From the NCBI GenBank assembly GCA_945877035.1, contig CAMCQH010000018.1, positions 1 through 35,319 of the forward strand: DNA of 35,319 nt. Reading direction: 5' to 3'. The position numbers were made by a program, and so were the translations under genes. Within the stretch, counting starts at the first letter, position 1. Every line of letters starts with the position of its first letter. Positions 24,320 through 33,012 of this stretch are shown in pieces. The notes under the pieces were generated by a model that was not told the origin of the DNA, ran no database searches, and worked only from the letters and a program-made list of their open reading frames with translations. The DNA comes from an uncultured Clostridium sp. (GTDB lineage: Bacteria; Bacillota; Clostridia; TANB77; CAG-508).

Positions 24320-26170
24320 TTATTTATTTAACTCTTTATATCTCTTAATTTTCATAGTAGAAGTCTTCTCAAACTCGCCTTCTTTAATTTCCAAAGATTT
24401 AATAGCTTTATAAGAAGTCAATTTTTTATTTACCTCTTTAACATTTTTCCAAATCAAATCATAAATCTCTTTTTCAGAAAGTTTACCATGTAACTCCTCT
24501 ATTTTTTCATAATCTGGTAAAATTCTAGCAGTAATAATCAATTCTTTTTCTTCCTTCTTACTATTAGCCTCTGGCTTTTTACCATAAACCATAGATTCTT
24601 TTATTTCATCAACTTTATCTAAAAGCATTTCAATTTCTTCAGGATAAATGTTTTTTCCATTTTGAGTAACAATAACATTTTTGCTTCTACCTGTTATAAA
24701 AACATATCCTTCATCATCAACATATCCAATATCTCCTGAATGGAAATATCCTTCTTCATCTATTGCTTTTTTAGTTTCCTCTTCATCTTCATAATAACCT
24801 ATCATTAAAGTTGGTGTTTTTATTAATAATTCACCTTCACCATCTTCATTTGGATCTTTTACTTTGATGTCTGCTTGCACAATTGTTTTTCCTGCTGAAC
24901 CAACACATGTTTTATATTCTGGTGTTACTGCTGATATTGGTGCTGTTTCTGTTAGACCATATCCTTGTAAAAATGTAATTCCTATATCTTCTAGCCAGTT
25001 TCCTACTTTTTTATCAATTGGTGCCGCTGCTGAAACTATTATTCTTAGGTTTCCGCCTAAGTTATCATATATTTCTTTGAATACTTTTTTCTTTATATCT
25101 ATTCCTGCACCTTTTAAAGCATTTGTAACAGATATCATTGTATTTACCATTTTGTCTTTTTTGCTTTTTACTATTTTTTCATTTATTTTTTTGTATAAAC
25201 TTTCTACTAAAAGTGGAACTGTTAAAATTGCTGTTGGTTTTGCTTCTTGTAAGTTAGGTACTATGTATCTTAATCCCTCACATATTGCTACAGATGCTCC
25301 TGTTGCCATAGGAAGTAAAAATCCTATTGTTGATTCGTAACAATGATGTAATGGTAATACTGAAAATAGCATATCTATTGGATATAATTTTACATATGCT
25401 GATACAGCATTTATGTTTTCAGCTAAATTTCTATTGTTTAGCATTACACCTTTTGCATTTGATGTTGTTCCTGATGTGAAAAATAATATTTTGAATTCTT
25501 CTGGGTCTATTTCTATTTTTTCAAAGCTATTGTCTCCTGATTTTATTATAGCTTTTCCTAAATCTATTAAATATTGCAATCCTACATCTTTTTCTTCTAA
25601 CTTTTTGTCAGATTTCATTTCAATAAAATATTCTACTTCTGGAATCTTTTCTTTTATTTTTTTGATATCTTCTTCTTTTTTTGGTGAATATATTATTGCA
25701 GATGCTCTTGATCTTCTTACTATATTCTCTAATTCATTTATTGGTAATTCTTTGTCTGTTGGTACTGCAATTCCTACTCCGCAAAGCATTGCCATATATG
25801 ATACATACCATCCGTATTGTGTTTCACCTATAATAATTACTTTTTTATCTTTTAAATTTAGGACATTTATTAGAGCTGTTCCTAGCCCAAATACATCTTC
25901 TTTGAATTCCTTATATGTTGTTATTTTGTATGGTGTTTTATGGTCTGGTTTTTCTAATATACAATCTTCATTTGGATATTTTTCTACTGATTGCATGAAA
26001 AATTCTTTGACTGTTTTATAATGTGTCATATCTTCATATGGTGTTTCTCTTTTCTTTTTTAAATTCTTTTTCTCTAATTTTTCATAGTCTATTTCATTTA
26101 GTTCTTCAACTACATCCAATTTCATTTTTTTGAATTTCATCTTTGGAATTTTAATGTCTCTTAACCCCAT
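24320..26170 (-). CDS. Long-chain acyl-CoA synthetase (AMP-forming ligase)
   Basis: A 616-residue ANL-superfamily enzyme. The phosphate-binding loop FFTSGTTSNAKGVML is at about residues 230-245, the A5 motif is GYGLTETAP, A7 is YFHSGDIGYVDDEGYVFITGR, and the C-terminal catalytic lysine lies in TSTMKIKRYK. It activates a fatty acid with ATP to acyl-AMP and passes it to CoA. The first 35 residues (KIPKMKFKKMKLD) are basic and may dock at the membrane. The next gene on this strand is rubredoxin upstream, but the two are separated by a terminator and are not an operon. GAGGTAATG precedes the ATG. Confidence 0.92.
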   Translation of the reverse strand: MGLRDIKIPKMKFKKMKLDVVEELNEIDYEKLEKKNLKKKRETPYEDMTHYKTVKEFFMQSVEKYPNEDCILEKPDHKTPYKITTYKEFKEDVFGLGTALINVLNLKDKKVIIIGETQYGWYVSYMAMLCGVGIAVPTDKELPINELENIVRRSRASAIIYSPKKEEDIKKIKEKIPEVEYFIEMKSDKKLEEKDVGLQYLIDLGKAIIKSGDNSFEKIEIDPEEFKILFFTSGTTSNAKGVMLNNRNLAENINAVSAYVKLYPIDMLFSVLPLHHCYESTIGFLLPMATGASVAICEGLRYIVPNLQEAKPTAILTVPLLVESLYKKINEKIVKSKKDKMVNTMISVTNALKGAGIDIKKKVFKEIYDNLGGNLRIIVSAAAPIDKKVGNWLEDIGITFLQGYGLTETAPISAVTPEYKTCVGSAGKTIVQADIKVKDPNEDGEGELLIKTPTLMIGYYEDEEETKKAIDEEGYFHSGDIGYVDDEGYVFITGRSKNVIVTQNGKNIYPEEIEMLLDKVDEIKESMVYGKKPEANSKKEEKELIITARILPDYEKIEELHGKLSEKEIYDLIWKNVKEVNKKLTSYKAIKSLEIKEGEFEKTSTMKIKRYKELNK

Positions 26171-26261
26171 TTTTCATTACCTCTTTTATTTTATATTTTT
26201 TTACATTGTATATTATACATAAAATCAACAATTTTTTCAAGTCTAGAACAATTGGTCAAAA

Positions 26262-26305
26262 AATAAACCCAAATATTAAATATCTGCTTAATATTTGAGT
26301 TTATT
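26262..26305 (-). terminator. Intrinsic terminator after rubredoxin
   Basis: Two 18-base arms (26262-26279 and 26288-26305) pair with one mismatch around an 8-base loop; on the - strand the stem is followed by TTTTTTGA. Confidence 0.85.
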
Positions 26306-26336
26306 ATTTATATTTTTTAATTCTGCATTATTTTAA

Positions 26337-26474
26337 TTATTCTTCTACTTTTTCAAACATATCTTTTCCAACTCCACACATTGGACAAGTCCAGTCTTCT
26401 GGTAAATCTTCAAATTTTACTCCTTCAACTTCTTCATCATAAACATATCCACATGCTATACATACATATTTCAT
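26337..26474 (-). CDS. Rubredoxin
   Basis: A 45-residue iron protein. [13 protein letters not shown] at the start and [20 protein letters not shown] at the end give the two CxxC pairs that hold the single iron (C5, C8, C30, C33 approximately). It is shorter than the usual 52-54 because the loop before KFEDLP is reduced, like the rubredoxin domains fused to rubrerythrins. It is probably the electron donor to the flavodiiron protein at 16.3 kb. AAGGAGG precedes the ATG. Confidence 0.93.
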   Translation of the reverse strand: MKYVCIACGYVYDEEVEGVKFEDLPEDWTCPMCGVGKDMFEKVEE

Positions 26475-26583
26475 AATAAATACCTCCTTAAATTTATTTT
26501 ATATCATTTTATCAAATTTTAATCATTACTGCAATAGTTGTTAATTATTTTTTATTATATATCAGTATTTTATATCACATAAT

Positions 26584-26638
26584 ATTACTAAAAAAATATT
26601 GTAAATTATTTGACATTACTAATAAAATATAGTAAACT
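26584..26638 (+). promoter_or_regulatory. Promoter and twin operator boxes of the type II restriction cluster
   Basis: TTGACA (26610-26615), a 17-base spacer and TAAACT (26633-26638) face the methyltransferase genes. Two 22-base direct repeats of pattern ATTACTAAxAAAATAT lie at 26584-26605 and 26615-26636, centres 31 bases apart, and the second covers the promoter core. Each has dyad symmetry (TTACTA and TAGTAA in the second). The same ATTACTAA half-box occurs in the endonuclease promoter at 30664. Confidence 0.7.
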
Positions 26639-26670
26639 AACTAATGTAAATTATTTTAAGGGAGAAAAGT

Positions 26671-26997
26671 ATGGAAAAAGAAGATTATAGAAAATATTTA
26701 GAAAATATTTCTGAATACTTAAACGTTTGGTCTATATGTTCTTTATATAACAAAGAACATCCATCAGATAAAATTGATTATGCGAACTTAAAAAATTTTA
26801 TTAATAAAAAAATGTATGAAAAGTTAAGTATAAAAAGATTAGAAAAATTAACTTTTTTTATAAAGCAAAATGTTGGAATGAATCTAATTTTAGAAAATAA
26901 TAATGAAAAGCATTTAATTGAAAAATCTAAAAAAGAAATGAAACAAGAACTATTAAAAATAATTAAAGATTATGAAGGAGAGAATAAAAATGTTTAA
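26671..26997 (+). CDS. Small protein upstream of methyltransferase, possible controller
   Basis: A 108-residue helical, Lys-rich protein. Its middle (NVWSICSLYNKEHPSDKIDYANLKNFINKK) has helix-turn-helix texture but no family match from memory. It is the first gene after a promoter with repeated boxes and overlaps the methyltransferase start by 8 bases, which is how controller (C) proteins of restriction-modification systems are often placed. The controller role is inference from position and the boxes; it could instead be an accessory subunit. Confidence 0.6.
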   Translation: MEKEDYRKYLENISEYLNVWSICSLYNKEHPSDKIDYANLKNFINKKMYEKLSIKRLEKLTFFIKQNVGMNLILENNNEKHLIEKSKKEMKQELLKIIKDYEGENKNV

Positions 26998-28264
26998 AAT
27001 AAATAACAATAGCAAATTATCCAAAGGACTAGACAAAGAAAAAGAAATTGAAAGAGCTGACATTCATTCATTTCATAGGTATTATGGAAAACTTATTCCA
27101 GCAATTCCAAGTTATTTTATAAAAGAATTTACAAAAGAAAATGATATTGTATTTGATCCATTTTCAGGATCTGGTACCGTAGCAGTAGAAGCAAAAAGAT
27201 TAAAGCGTAACTTTGTAGGTGTAGAAATAAATCCTTTATCAGTAGAAATTGCAAAAACTAAAACATATAATTTAGATGTTGAAATATTAGATAAAATCAA
27301 TAATGAATTAGTAGAAATAATTGAAAACGATAATTCTGATATTAGAGAAGAAGAAAAACCTTATATTATGAATAGAGATCACTGGTTTAAAGATTTTGTG
27401 CAAAAGGATTTAATAAGAATTAAAAAAGATATTGATACATACTTTGATGAAAATCAAAATTATAATATTGAATATAAAAAATTTTATTTATTAACTTTAT
27501 CAGCAATAATAAAAAATGTAAGTAATGCAGATACAAGGCATGTATTCCCTGGATTTAGTAAAAGAATGCATCAATTAGAAGAAGAAGGAAAACTTCATAT
27601 AGATGTAAAAGCATCTTTTAAAAGAGCTGTAAAGTCCAGAAGTAAAGCATACTCAATATACAAAAATAATCAAAACTATACAGAAATATTAGAAGGAGAT
27701 TCAACAGAAATCGATTTATCTAAATATGAAAATAAAATTGATTTAATTGTTACAAATCCACCATATATCTCATCAGTTCGTTATATTGAAACATTAAAGC
27801 TTGAAATGTATTGGATGGAAGTTATAAGAAGCCTTGATGAATACAATACTTTAGCTCATGAAATGATAGGAAATGACAAATTAAAAAAAGAAGAATGTAA
27901 AGATATAGAACTAACTAATTATCAAGAAATAAATGATGTTATTAACGATATGTATAATATTGATATAAAAAGTGCTAAAATAATTGGAGAGTTTTTCAAC
28001 AAAATGGAAAAAGTCATAATAAAAATGTCAAAATTACTAAAGAAAAACAAGTATTTAGTCATGAAAATATCAGATAGTAAAATGAAAAAGAAAAAAATTT
28101 CTACTGGTGAATTTTTAAATTTGATTGCTGAAAAAAATGGACTTAAGCTAAAAGATGTATTTTTAGATGAAATAAATAACAATAGTAGATCATTAACAAC
28201 AGCAAGAAATACATATAGTGATATAATAACACATGATTATATAATAATTTGGGAGAAAATATAA
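26990..28264 (+). CDS. DNA methyltransferase (type II, DPFSGSGT/NPPY)
   Basis: About 424 residues. HSFHRYYGKLIPAIP near residue 20 is followed by the SAM-binding motif IVFDPFSGSGTVAVEAKRL and GVEINPLSVEIA. Catalytic motif IV is LIVTNPPYISSVRYIE near residue 250. The order (SAM motif first, NPPY after a long insert) resembles N4-cytosine or N6-adenine methylases of type II systems; the target base cannot be decided. ATG 26990 is preferred, with AAGGAG at 26974-26979. Its TAA stop shares a base with the ATG of the second methylase (TAATG), so the two are coupled. Confidence 0.85.
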   Translation: MFKINNNSKLSKGLDKEKEIERADIHSFHRYYGKLIPAIPSYFIKEFTKENDIVFDPFSGSGTVAVEAKRLKRNFVGVEINPLSVEIAKTKTYNLDVEILDKINNELVEIIENDNSDIREEEKPYIMNRDHWFKDFVQKDLIRIKKDIDTYFDENQNYNIEYKKFYLLTLSAIIKNVSNADTRHVFPGFSKRMHQLEEEGKLHIDVKASFKRAVKSRSKAYSIYKNNQNYTEILEGDSTEIDLSKYENKIDLIVTNPPYISSVRYIETLKLEMYWMEVIRSLDEYNTLAHEMIGNDKLKKEECKDIELTNYQEINDVINDMYNIDIKSAKIIGEFFNKMEKVIIKMSKLLKKNKYLVMKISDSKMKKKKISTGEFLNLIAEKNGLKLKDVFLDEINNNSRSLTTARNTYSDIITHDYIIIWEKI

Positions 28265-29295
28265 TGTATGATAATATTCAAACAATAAGATATATGGGAA
28301 ATAAAAATAAACTTTTAGATTTTATAATTCCTGAAATAGAAGAAATAACACCAGAAGGAACTATTATATGTGATTTAATGAGTGGGACTAATTCTATAGG
28401 ATATGCCTTAAAAAGCAGATATACAATATATGCAAATGATGTTCAAAAATATAGTGAATGTATAGCTAAAGCTTTGATTGAAAATAATACAGTTACAATC
28501 AATCAAAAATCAGCAAAAAAAGATCTAGAAGAAAATTACAAAAAAAATCTTGAAGAAAAAAAGTACAATTTCTTTTATAAAACATACTCAGATACATATT
28601 TTTCTGAAACACAATGTCTAGATATTGATTCAATTAGATATGCAATAGAACAGATACAAAATGAAAATAAGAAAAATTTATACTTAACTGTATTAATGAG
28701 TGTCATGTGTAAAGTTGAGTCTACAACTGGACATTTTGCACAATATATGCCTAAAGATCATAAAAGAGTTATTCCTTTAAGGAATATGAATGTATGGGAT
28801 GAATTTTTAGAAAAATGTACTGATTTTAAAACTATTATAAATAATAATATGCAAAACAAATCATTTAATTTAGATTATAAAGAATTGATAAAATTAGATG
28901 AAATTAGGAATGTTGAAACTTTTTATTTAGACTCACCATATTCTGGAGAGCAATATTCTAGATTTTATCACATTTTAGAAACGATAGTTAAATATGATAA
29001 TCCAATTGTCTCATATAAAGCAAAATATAGAAATGACAGATTTATGTCAGGCTTCTGTTACAAAAGTAAAGTAAGTAACGAATTTGAAAATATTATTAAA
29101 TTCTGCAAACAAAATAATTCTAATTTAGTAATAAGTTATTCAAATAAAGGAGTAATTGATTGTGAAAAATTAGAAGATTTATGTAGAAAATATTATGAAA
29201 ATGTTGATATTAAAACATATGATTATAAACATTCTACACAAGGTAAAGGAACTAATGAATTATTAGAATATTTATTTATATTAAGAAGAAACTAA
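28264..29295 (+). CDS. DNA adenine methylase, D12/Dam class
   Basis: About 343 residues. IRYMGNKNKLLDFI is the typical first motif of D12-class N6-adenine methylases, CDLMSGTNSIGYAL is SAM motif I, ANDVQ follows, and motif IV is FYLDSPYSGEQYSRFYH (DSPY in place of DPPY). It starts at ATG 28264, overlapping the preceding stop. Two methylases of different classes beside one endonuclease fit a system with an asymmetric site in which each strand needs its own enzyme. Confidence 0.88.
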   Translation: MYDNIQTIRYMGNKNKLLDFIIPEIEEITPEGTIICDLMSGTNSIGYALKSRYTIYANDVQKYSECIAKALIENNTVTINQKSAKKDLEENYKKNLEEKKYNFFYKTYSDTYFSETQCLDIDSIRYAIEQIQNENKKNLYLTVLMSVMCKVESTTGHFAQYMPKDHKRVIPLRNMNVWDEFLEKCTDFKTIINNNMQNKSFNLDYKELIKLDEIRNVETFYLDSPYSGEQYSRFYHILETIVKYDNPIVSYKAKYRNDRFMSGFCYKSKVSNEFENIIKFCKQNNSNLVISYSNKGVIDCEKLEDLCRKYYENVDIKTYDYKHSTQGKGTNELLEYLFILRRN

Positions 29296-29324
29296 AAAAG
29301 GATTATATTTGAATAATCCTTTTT
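29295..29324. terminator. Bidirectional terminator between methylase and endonuclease
   Basis: AAAAAGGATTAT and ATAATCCTTTTT form a perfect 12-bp stem with a 6-base loop, with A and T tracts for use in both directions. It overlaps the stop of the leftward endonuclease gene. Confidence 0.9.
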
Positions 29325-30630
29325 AATCCTTTATATCTATTTTTGAATACGTTAAATTCTTCCAGTCTACTTCGTAAGCCTCTTTTTCTTTTGTTGTATC
29401 ATTAGCACATAAGAAAACTTTTGGAATATTATCTCCATATTCAGTTAAGTATGGGCTAAATATTTTTTTAATATTGTCAAAATCCCATTTCTCATCAGCA
29501 TACAACCAGGCATCTTTCCATACCGGGTCTTTATAATGATTATGTAAAATATAATTTTTCCATTTATGTTCTAACTCTAGTTTTTGCGTAGTACCACCAG
29601 AAAACTTTAAAGTTACATCAACTCCTCCAGAAGATGAAACTTCATAATCAACTACTTTTTTATCATAAATAAAAAATGTCCTTTTCCAGTCTAAAAAGTT
29701 TTTAAGAAATACCAAAAATTCTTCTTGCTCTGTTTCTGATTTTTGTACTATACTATCATCAGCTATCTGTGTTCTTACTGTTTTCCAATCATAAGCTAGT
29801 CTTTCTTCAATATTTCCATTTTGACCTGATATTTTTTCTAAACTTTCATCTAATGTCAAATAAGGATATACATTTCCCTTATTATCATAAAATTTTTTGG
29901 CTTTCTTGTCAAAACACATGAACAATGGTGTCTTTGTTAATATTTCTTTACTATCTATTACATAAAATTCTTCCCAATAGTTGTCATATGATGGAATTGC
30001 AAATAACGGATGAATGTTAAACTGTTTTATTTTTGGTCCTTTTAAATAATCTAACATATTAAATTCAACTACATCATCAGATGTAAATGTGTTAAATAAT
30101 ATTCTTAAAAAATATTTATCATCTTTAGATTTTAAAACTGCTATTTTCTTAAAATTAGTATTATCTCTAACAAGTTTAAAATCTTTATTTTTTTCTAAAA
30201 ATTTTTTTATATGAGCCTGATCTTCTCTTATAGAAAAGTTTTTAGCTTCTTTTTCTAGTAATTTTTTTAATTCGATATTATTTGTATAAGCACAATATTT
30301 TTCTGCATCTAAAATAATTTCTCCCTTTTTAAATGCATTAAATAATCTGTCAGTTTTACCGATTCCATAATAACATGTATACTTATTATTCTTTTTAATA
30401 TAACCTCTTAATGTTACTAGTGTTGAAAAATTACCTCTTAATCCTCCTAAATTAGTATCATCTAAAAATTTATAATCTTTTTTATCTTTTCTAGTTCTAA
30501 CTAATTCAGGTTTTATTTCATGTGCAATTTTAATTAAATCATTTGTATTATAATATTTTGCTTCTTTAGCAAATTTAGATATAAATAAAGCTAAATATAA
30601 TATTTTAGGCAAATCAATAGCAAATTTCAT
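29323..30630 (-). CDS. Probable type II restriction endonuclease
   Basis: A 435-residue soluble protein with no family I can name. About residues 340-365 read SSGGVDVTLKF then QKLELEHKW, which fits a PD-(D/E)xK nuclease core (Asp, a strand, then Glu-x-Lys). It lies convergent with two methylases and has a strong promoter containing a half-box shared with theirs, so it is very probably the cognate endonuclease. ATG 30630 is preferred since GAGGTGAT lies 7 bases before it. The cut site is unknown. Confidence 0.75.
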   Translation of the reverse strand: MKFAIDLPKILYLALFISKFAKEAKYYNTNDLIKIAHEIKPELVRTRKDKKDYKFLDDTNLGGLRGNFSTLVTLRGYIKKNNKYTCYYGIGKTDRLFNAFKKGEIILDAEKYCAYTNNIELKKLLEKEAKNFSIREDQAHIKKFLEKNKDFKLVRDNTNFKKIAVLKSKDDKYFLRILFNTFTSDDVVEFNMLDYLKGPKIKQFNIHPLFAIPSYDNYWEEFYVIDSKEILTKTPLFMCFDKKAKKFYDNKGNVYPYLTLDESLEKISGQNGNIEERLAYDWKTVRTQIADDSIVQKSETEQEEFLVFLKNFLDWKRTFFIYDKKVVDYEVSSSGGVDVTLKFSGGTTQKLELEHKWKNYILHNHYKDPVWKDAWLYADEKWDFDNIKKIFSPYLTEYGDNIPKVFLCANDTTKEKEAYEVDWKNLTYSKIDIKD

Positions 30631-30652
30631 AACTATCACCTCTCACCCCTAT

Positions 30653-30681
30653 ATTATAGCATTATTACTAATTTTTGTCAA
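30653..30681 (-). promoter_or_regulatory. Promoter of the restriction endonuclease gene
   Basis: On the - strand TTGACA (30676-30681), a 17-base spacer and TATAAT (30653-30658). The spacer contains ATTACTAA on the + strand (30664-30671), matching the boxes at 26584 and 26615. Confidence 0.85.
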
Positions 30682-30719
30682 AAATACGAAAAAAATGTTA
30701 GTTCAAATAATATCTCTTT

Positions 30720-31697
30720 TTACCAACAAACAATACTTACCAAATACACTATATATGTTAAAACAAATACAATTCCATTACCCCTAGTCATTTCATTTTT
30801 CTTACCTACAAATGGGAATAAGCCTAAGATAATTGAACCCACAATTAAAAGTATTATATTACTATCATAACTTTTTGAATAGTTTATAGGTGTCAATGCA
30901 GCTGATACCCCTATTATTAGCAATATATTAAATAATTGTGAACCTAAAATATTTCCAATTGCCATATCTGTTTCGCCCTTTCTAGTTGCTGCAATAGAAG
31001 TTATTAATTCTGGTAAGCTTGTACTAAAAGCTACTATTGTCAAGCTTATCAATTTTTCACTTATGCCTAAAATTTTTGCTATTTCTACACTATTATTTAC
31101 TACTAAATCTCCTCCTAATTTTAAACCTACTATTCCTATAATAATTCCAAATAATGACTCCCATAATGGTACCTTTTTATTTTCTTCTGTTCTTATTTCT
31201 AATATTCTATCTTCTTTGTCAAACTCTTCTCCTTTTTTTGCCATTATTAAATTGTAAATTATAAACAAAATGCAAAATACTAATAATATTATTCCTTCTT
31301 CTCTTGTGATAATATTTATTTGTTCTCCTGTCCCATTTATGCATAAAAAGAACAATAATATTGTTGCTAATATAGTAAATGGGATTTCGAATAATCTTGT
31401 TTCTTTTTTAAATACTAATGGTCTAATTATAGAACACACACCTAATATTAAAAACATATTTGCAATATTGCTTCCTACAACATTTCCAATTGCTAAATCT
31501 GAATGACCTTCTAATGCTGATGTTACACTTACTACTAATTCTGGCATTGATGTTCCTATTGCTACTATTGTTAATCCTATTACTATCTCTGGTATATGGA
31601 ATCTTTTCGCAATTTCACTTGCTCCATCTACTAAAAAATCTGCACCTTTTATTAGTAAAACAAATCCTATTATTATCATTATAATATTTAAAAGCAT
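30720..31697 (-). CDS. Calcium/sodium antiporter (YrbG-like)
   Basis: About 325 residues, ten or so membrane segments in two inverted halves. Each half has the exchanger alpha-repeat: EIVIGLTIVAIGTSMPELVVSV in the first and LISLTIVAFSTSLPELITSIAA in the second, plus NVVGSNIANM and NILGSQLFNI. These are ion-binding motifs of the Ca2+:cation antiporter family. A charged loop (KKGEEFDKEDRILEIRTEE) links the halves. ATG 31697 is preferred (AAGGAAG 9 bases upstream). It follows the ZIP gene by 20 bases, so the two form a metal-transport operon. Confidence 0.92.
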   Translation of the reverse strand: MLLNIIMIIIGFVLLIKGADFLVDGASEIAKRFHIPEIVIGLTIVAIGTSMPELVVSVTSALEGHSDLAIGNVVGSNIANMFLILGVCSIIRPLVFKKETRLFEIPFTILATILLFFLCINGTGEQINIITREEGIILLVFCILFIIYNLIMAKKGEEFDKEDRILEIRTEENKKVPLWESLFGIIIGIVGLKLGGDLVVNNSVEIAKILGISEKLISLTIVAFSTSLPELITSIAATRKGETDMAIGNILGSQLFNILLIIGVSAALTPINYSKSYDSNIILLIVGSIILGLFPFVGKKNEMTRGNGIVFVLTYIVYLVSIVCW

Positions 31698-31717
31698 ATT
31701 TTTCATCTTCCTTTTTT

Positions 31718-32461
31718 CTATAATTTAGTAGCAAAAATTCCAATAATAAAACCCAACATATTGCCAATAGCTGACATTCTTCCTTTATATAGTTTATTTG
31801 ATTCTGGTATTAATTCTCCTGATACGATATACAACATTGCACCTGCTGCAAAGCTTAAGCAAACAGCAATTACAGCTTCTGATATTGATCCAACAATTGC
31901 TCCAAAAAATGCTCCTATTCCTGTTGTTATTCCTGATAAAATTACATAAAAAATGACTTTTGATTTCTTCATTCCACCATTTTTCATAGGCACTGACATT
32001 GATATTCCTTCTGGTATATCATGCAAACAAATTGCTATTGCTAAACCTAACCCTAATCTTAATGATGCTTCAAAACCAGAACCTATTGCTAATCCTTCAG
32101 GGAAATTATGTATTGCTAATCCTATAGATACAATTATTCCTGTTCTTAGCAAATCATTTTTACTACTGTATTCTTTTTGTTTTTTATTAAATTTATTTTG
32201 AACAAATATATCACAAAAAATCATTGATATAACACCAAATATTACTCCTAAAACTACTCCATAAATGTTGCTTATCCCTAAGGCTTCTGGCACTAAATCA
32301 AAACATATTACTGCCATCATTAATCCTGATGCAAATGATAATATAAAGCTTAAGAATTTATTTGAATTCTTTTTTATGACTATCCCTAGTATTCCACCTA
32401 GTGTAGTTCCAAATGTACCAAAAAATAATCCTAATAATGTTGTTTTTAAAATCTCATTCAT
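31718..32461 (-). CDS. ZIP-family metal transporter
   Basis: A 247-residue membrane protein with about eight segments. Metal-binding helices IV and V are HNFPEGLAIGSGF and HDIPEGISMSVPM; both keep the His-x-x-Pro-Glu-Gly signature of bacterial ZIP proteins (ZupT group). It imports zinc or another divalent metal. AAGGAG precedes the ATG. A cytoplasmic loop rich in Lys (QNKFNKKQKEYSSKN) lies before helix IV. Confidence 0.92.
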   Translation of the reverse strand: MNEILKTTLLGLFFGTFGTTLGGILGIVIKKNSNKFLSFILSFASGLMMAVICFDLVPEALGISNIYGVVLGVIFGVISMIFCDIFVQNKFNKKQKEYSSKNDLLRTGIIVSIGLAIHNFPEGLAIGSGFEASLRLGLGLAIAICLHDIPEGISMSVPMKNGGMKKSKVIFYVILSGITTGIGAFFGAIVGSISEAVIAVCLSFAAGAMLYIVSGELIPESNKLYKGRMSAIGNMLGFIIGIFATKL

Positions 32462-32575
32462 TGCAAAACTCCTTAAAATTTACTTTATTCAAGTATATTT
32501 TAGAGAGATCCCTTTTATTCACATTTATATAATTGTTATAATTTAAAACATTTTATATTAATTATGTTTGTTCGC

Positions 32576-32660
32576 TTGATTTTGAAGTAAAAATATTGTA
32601 ATATGTTAGCAACCTTACGCTAAGAAAGGCTAGCCCCTTCTAAAGGGCGGAAAGGGGGTT
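32576..32660 (+). promoter_or_regulatory. Promoter and folded leader of the 46-residue peptide gene
   Basis: TTGATT (32576-32581), a 17-base spacer and TAATAT (32599-32604). In the leader, CCCCTTC (32634-32640) can pair with GAAAGGGG (32650-32657), which is part of the ribosome site before the ATG, so the site is likely folded away. A competing pair GCCC/GGGC lies inside. Confidence 0.8.
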
Positions 32661-32801
32661 ATGATTTTGAATACTAGCGATCTAATTCTTCATTTAGTTG
32701 ATAAGTACATAGCTGAAAAAGAAAAAAACTTTATGTTACAACAAAAGTTAGAGCAACAAAATCAACAAATGCAAGATGACAACAAAGTTAAGACTATCTA
32801 G
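32661..32801 (+). CDS. 46-residue peptide of an antisense-controlled module
   Basis: ATG 32661 with AAAGGGGG 2 bases before it; TAG at 32799-32801. The N-terminal part (MILNTSDLILHLVDKYIAEK) is amphipathic and the rest is Gln/Lys-rich (LQQKLEQQNQQMQ), with a coiled-coil look. No membrane segment is strong enough to call. DRa (32667-32680) and DRb (32689-32696) lie inside the first 12 codons. Fst-type toxins from this kind of locus are hydrophobic with a charged tail, so this peptide is a different kind of product; function unknown. Confidence 0.75.
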   Translation: MILNTSDLILHLVDKYIAEKEKNFMLQQKLEQQNQQMQDDNKVKTI

Positions 32802-32921
32802 CAGTATTTAGTCGTAGAGCAGATTCGTGGTCTGCTCTATTTTTTTGCATAAAAAAGTATGTGCATTCGTGGTACACATACTGCTATGACTTGAATACTA
32901 GCGACATTCAAAGTTCATTTA
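32667..32921. repeat. Direct repeats DRa and DRb of the module
   Basis: DRa TTGAATACTAGCGA occurs exactly at 32667-32680 and at 32891-32904. DRb TTCATTTA occurs at 32689-32696 and 32914-32921, in the same order and at nearly the same distance. The left pair is at the 5' end of the peptide coding region and the right pair at the 5' end of the convergent RNA, so the two RNAs are complementary there. Confidence 0.9.
32815..32846 (+). terminator. Terminator of the peptide transcript
   Basis: TAGAGCAGA and TCTGCTCTA form a 9-bp stem around the loop TTCGTGG, followed by TTTTTTT. The loop sequence ATTCGTGGT (with flanking bases) recurs in the convergent terminator, so the loops of the two RNAs are complementary. 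Confidence 0.95.
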
Positions 32922-32927
32922 ATTTGT
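32850..32927 (-). ncRNA. Predicted convergent antisense RNA (RNA II-like)
   Basis: Transcript predicted from the promoter at 32934-32962 to a terminator made of GTATGTG (32857-32863) and CACATAC (32875-32881) with T6 on the - strand (32851-32856). Length is about 75 bases. It carries the complements of DRb and DRa and ends in a stem-loop whose loop (ACCACGAAT) complements the loop of the peptide transcript. Expected action: kissing through the loops, then pairing at DRa/DRb near the start codon to block translation, as in the pAD1 par locus. Existence of the RNA is inferred. Confidence 0.8.
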
Positions 32928-32933
32928 AACTTA

Positions 32934-32962
32934 ATAATAACACATTATTTTAAATTTGTCAA
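32934..32962 (-). promoter_or_regulatory. Promoter of the antisense RNA
   Basis: On the - strand TTGACA (32957-32962), a 17-base spacer and TATTAT (32934-32939): near-perfect and stronger than the opposing promoter. Confidence 0.9.
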
Positions 32963-33012
32963 ACACTTTTCAAAGCCATATTACAACATAATATATCAAA
33001 ATTTTAATATTA

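Noticed and set aside
24864-26021. Long antisense frames over the acyl-CoA ligase
   Set aside because: They are opposite-strand shadows of a gene with strong motifs; composition is that of a complementary strand.
32850-32927. A second peptide encoded by the antisense RNA
   Set aside because: The only ATG in it runs six codons to a stop and has no ribosome site.
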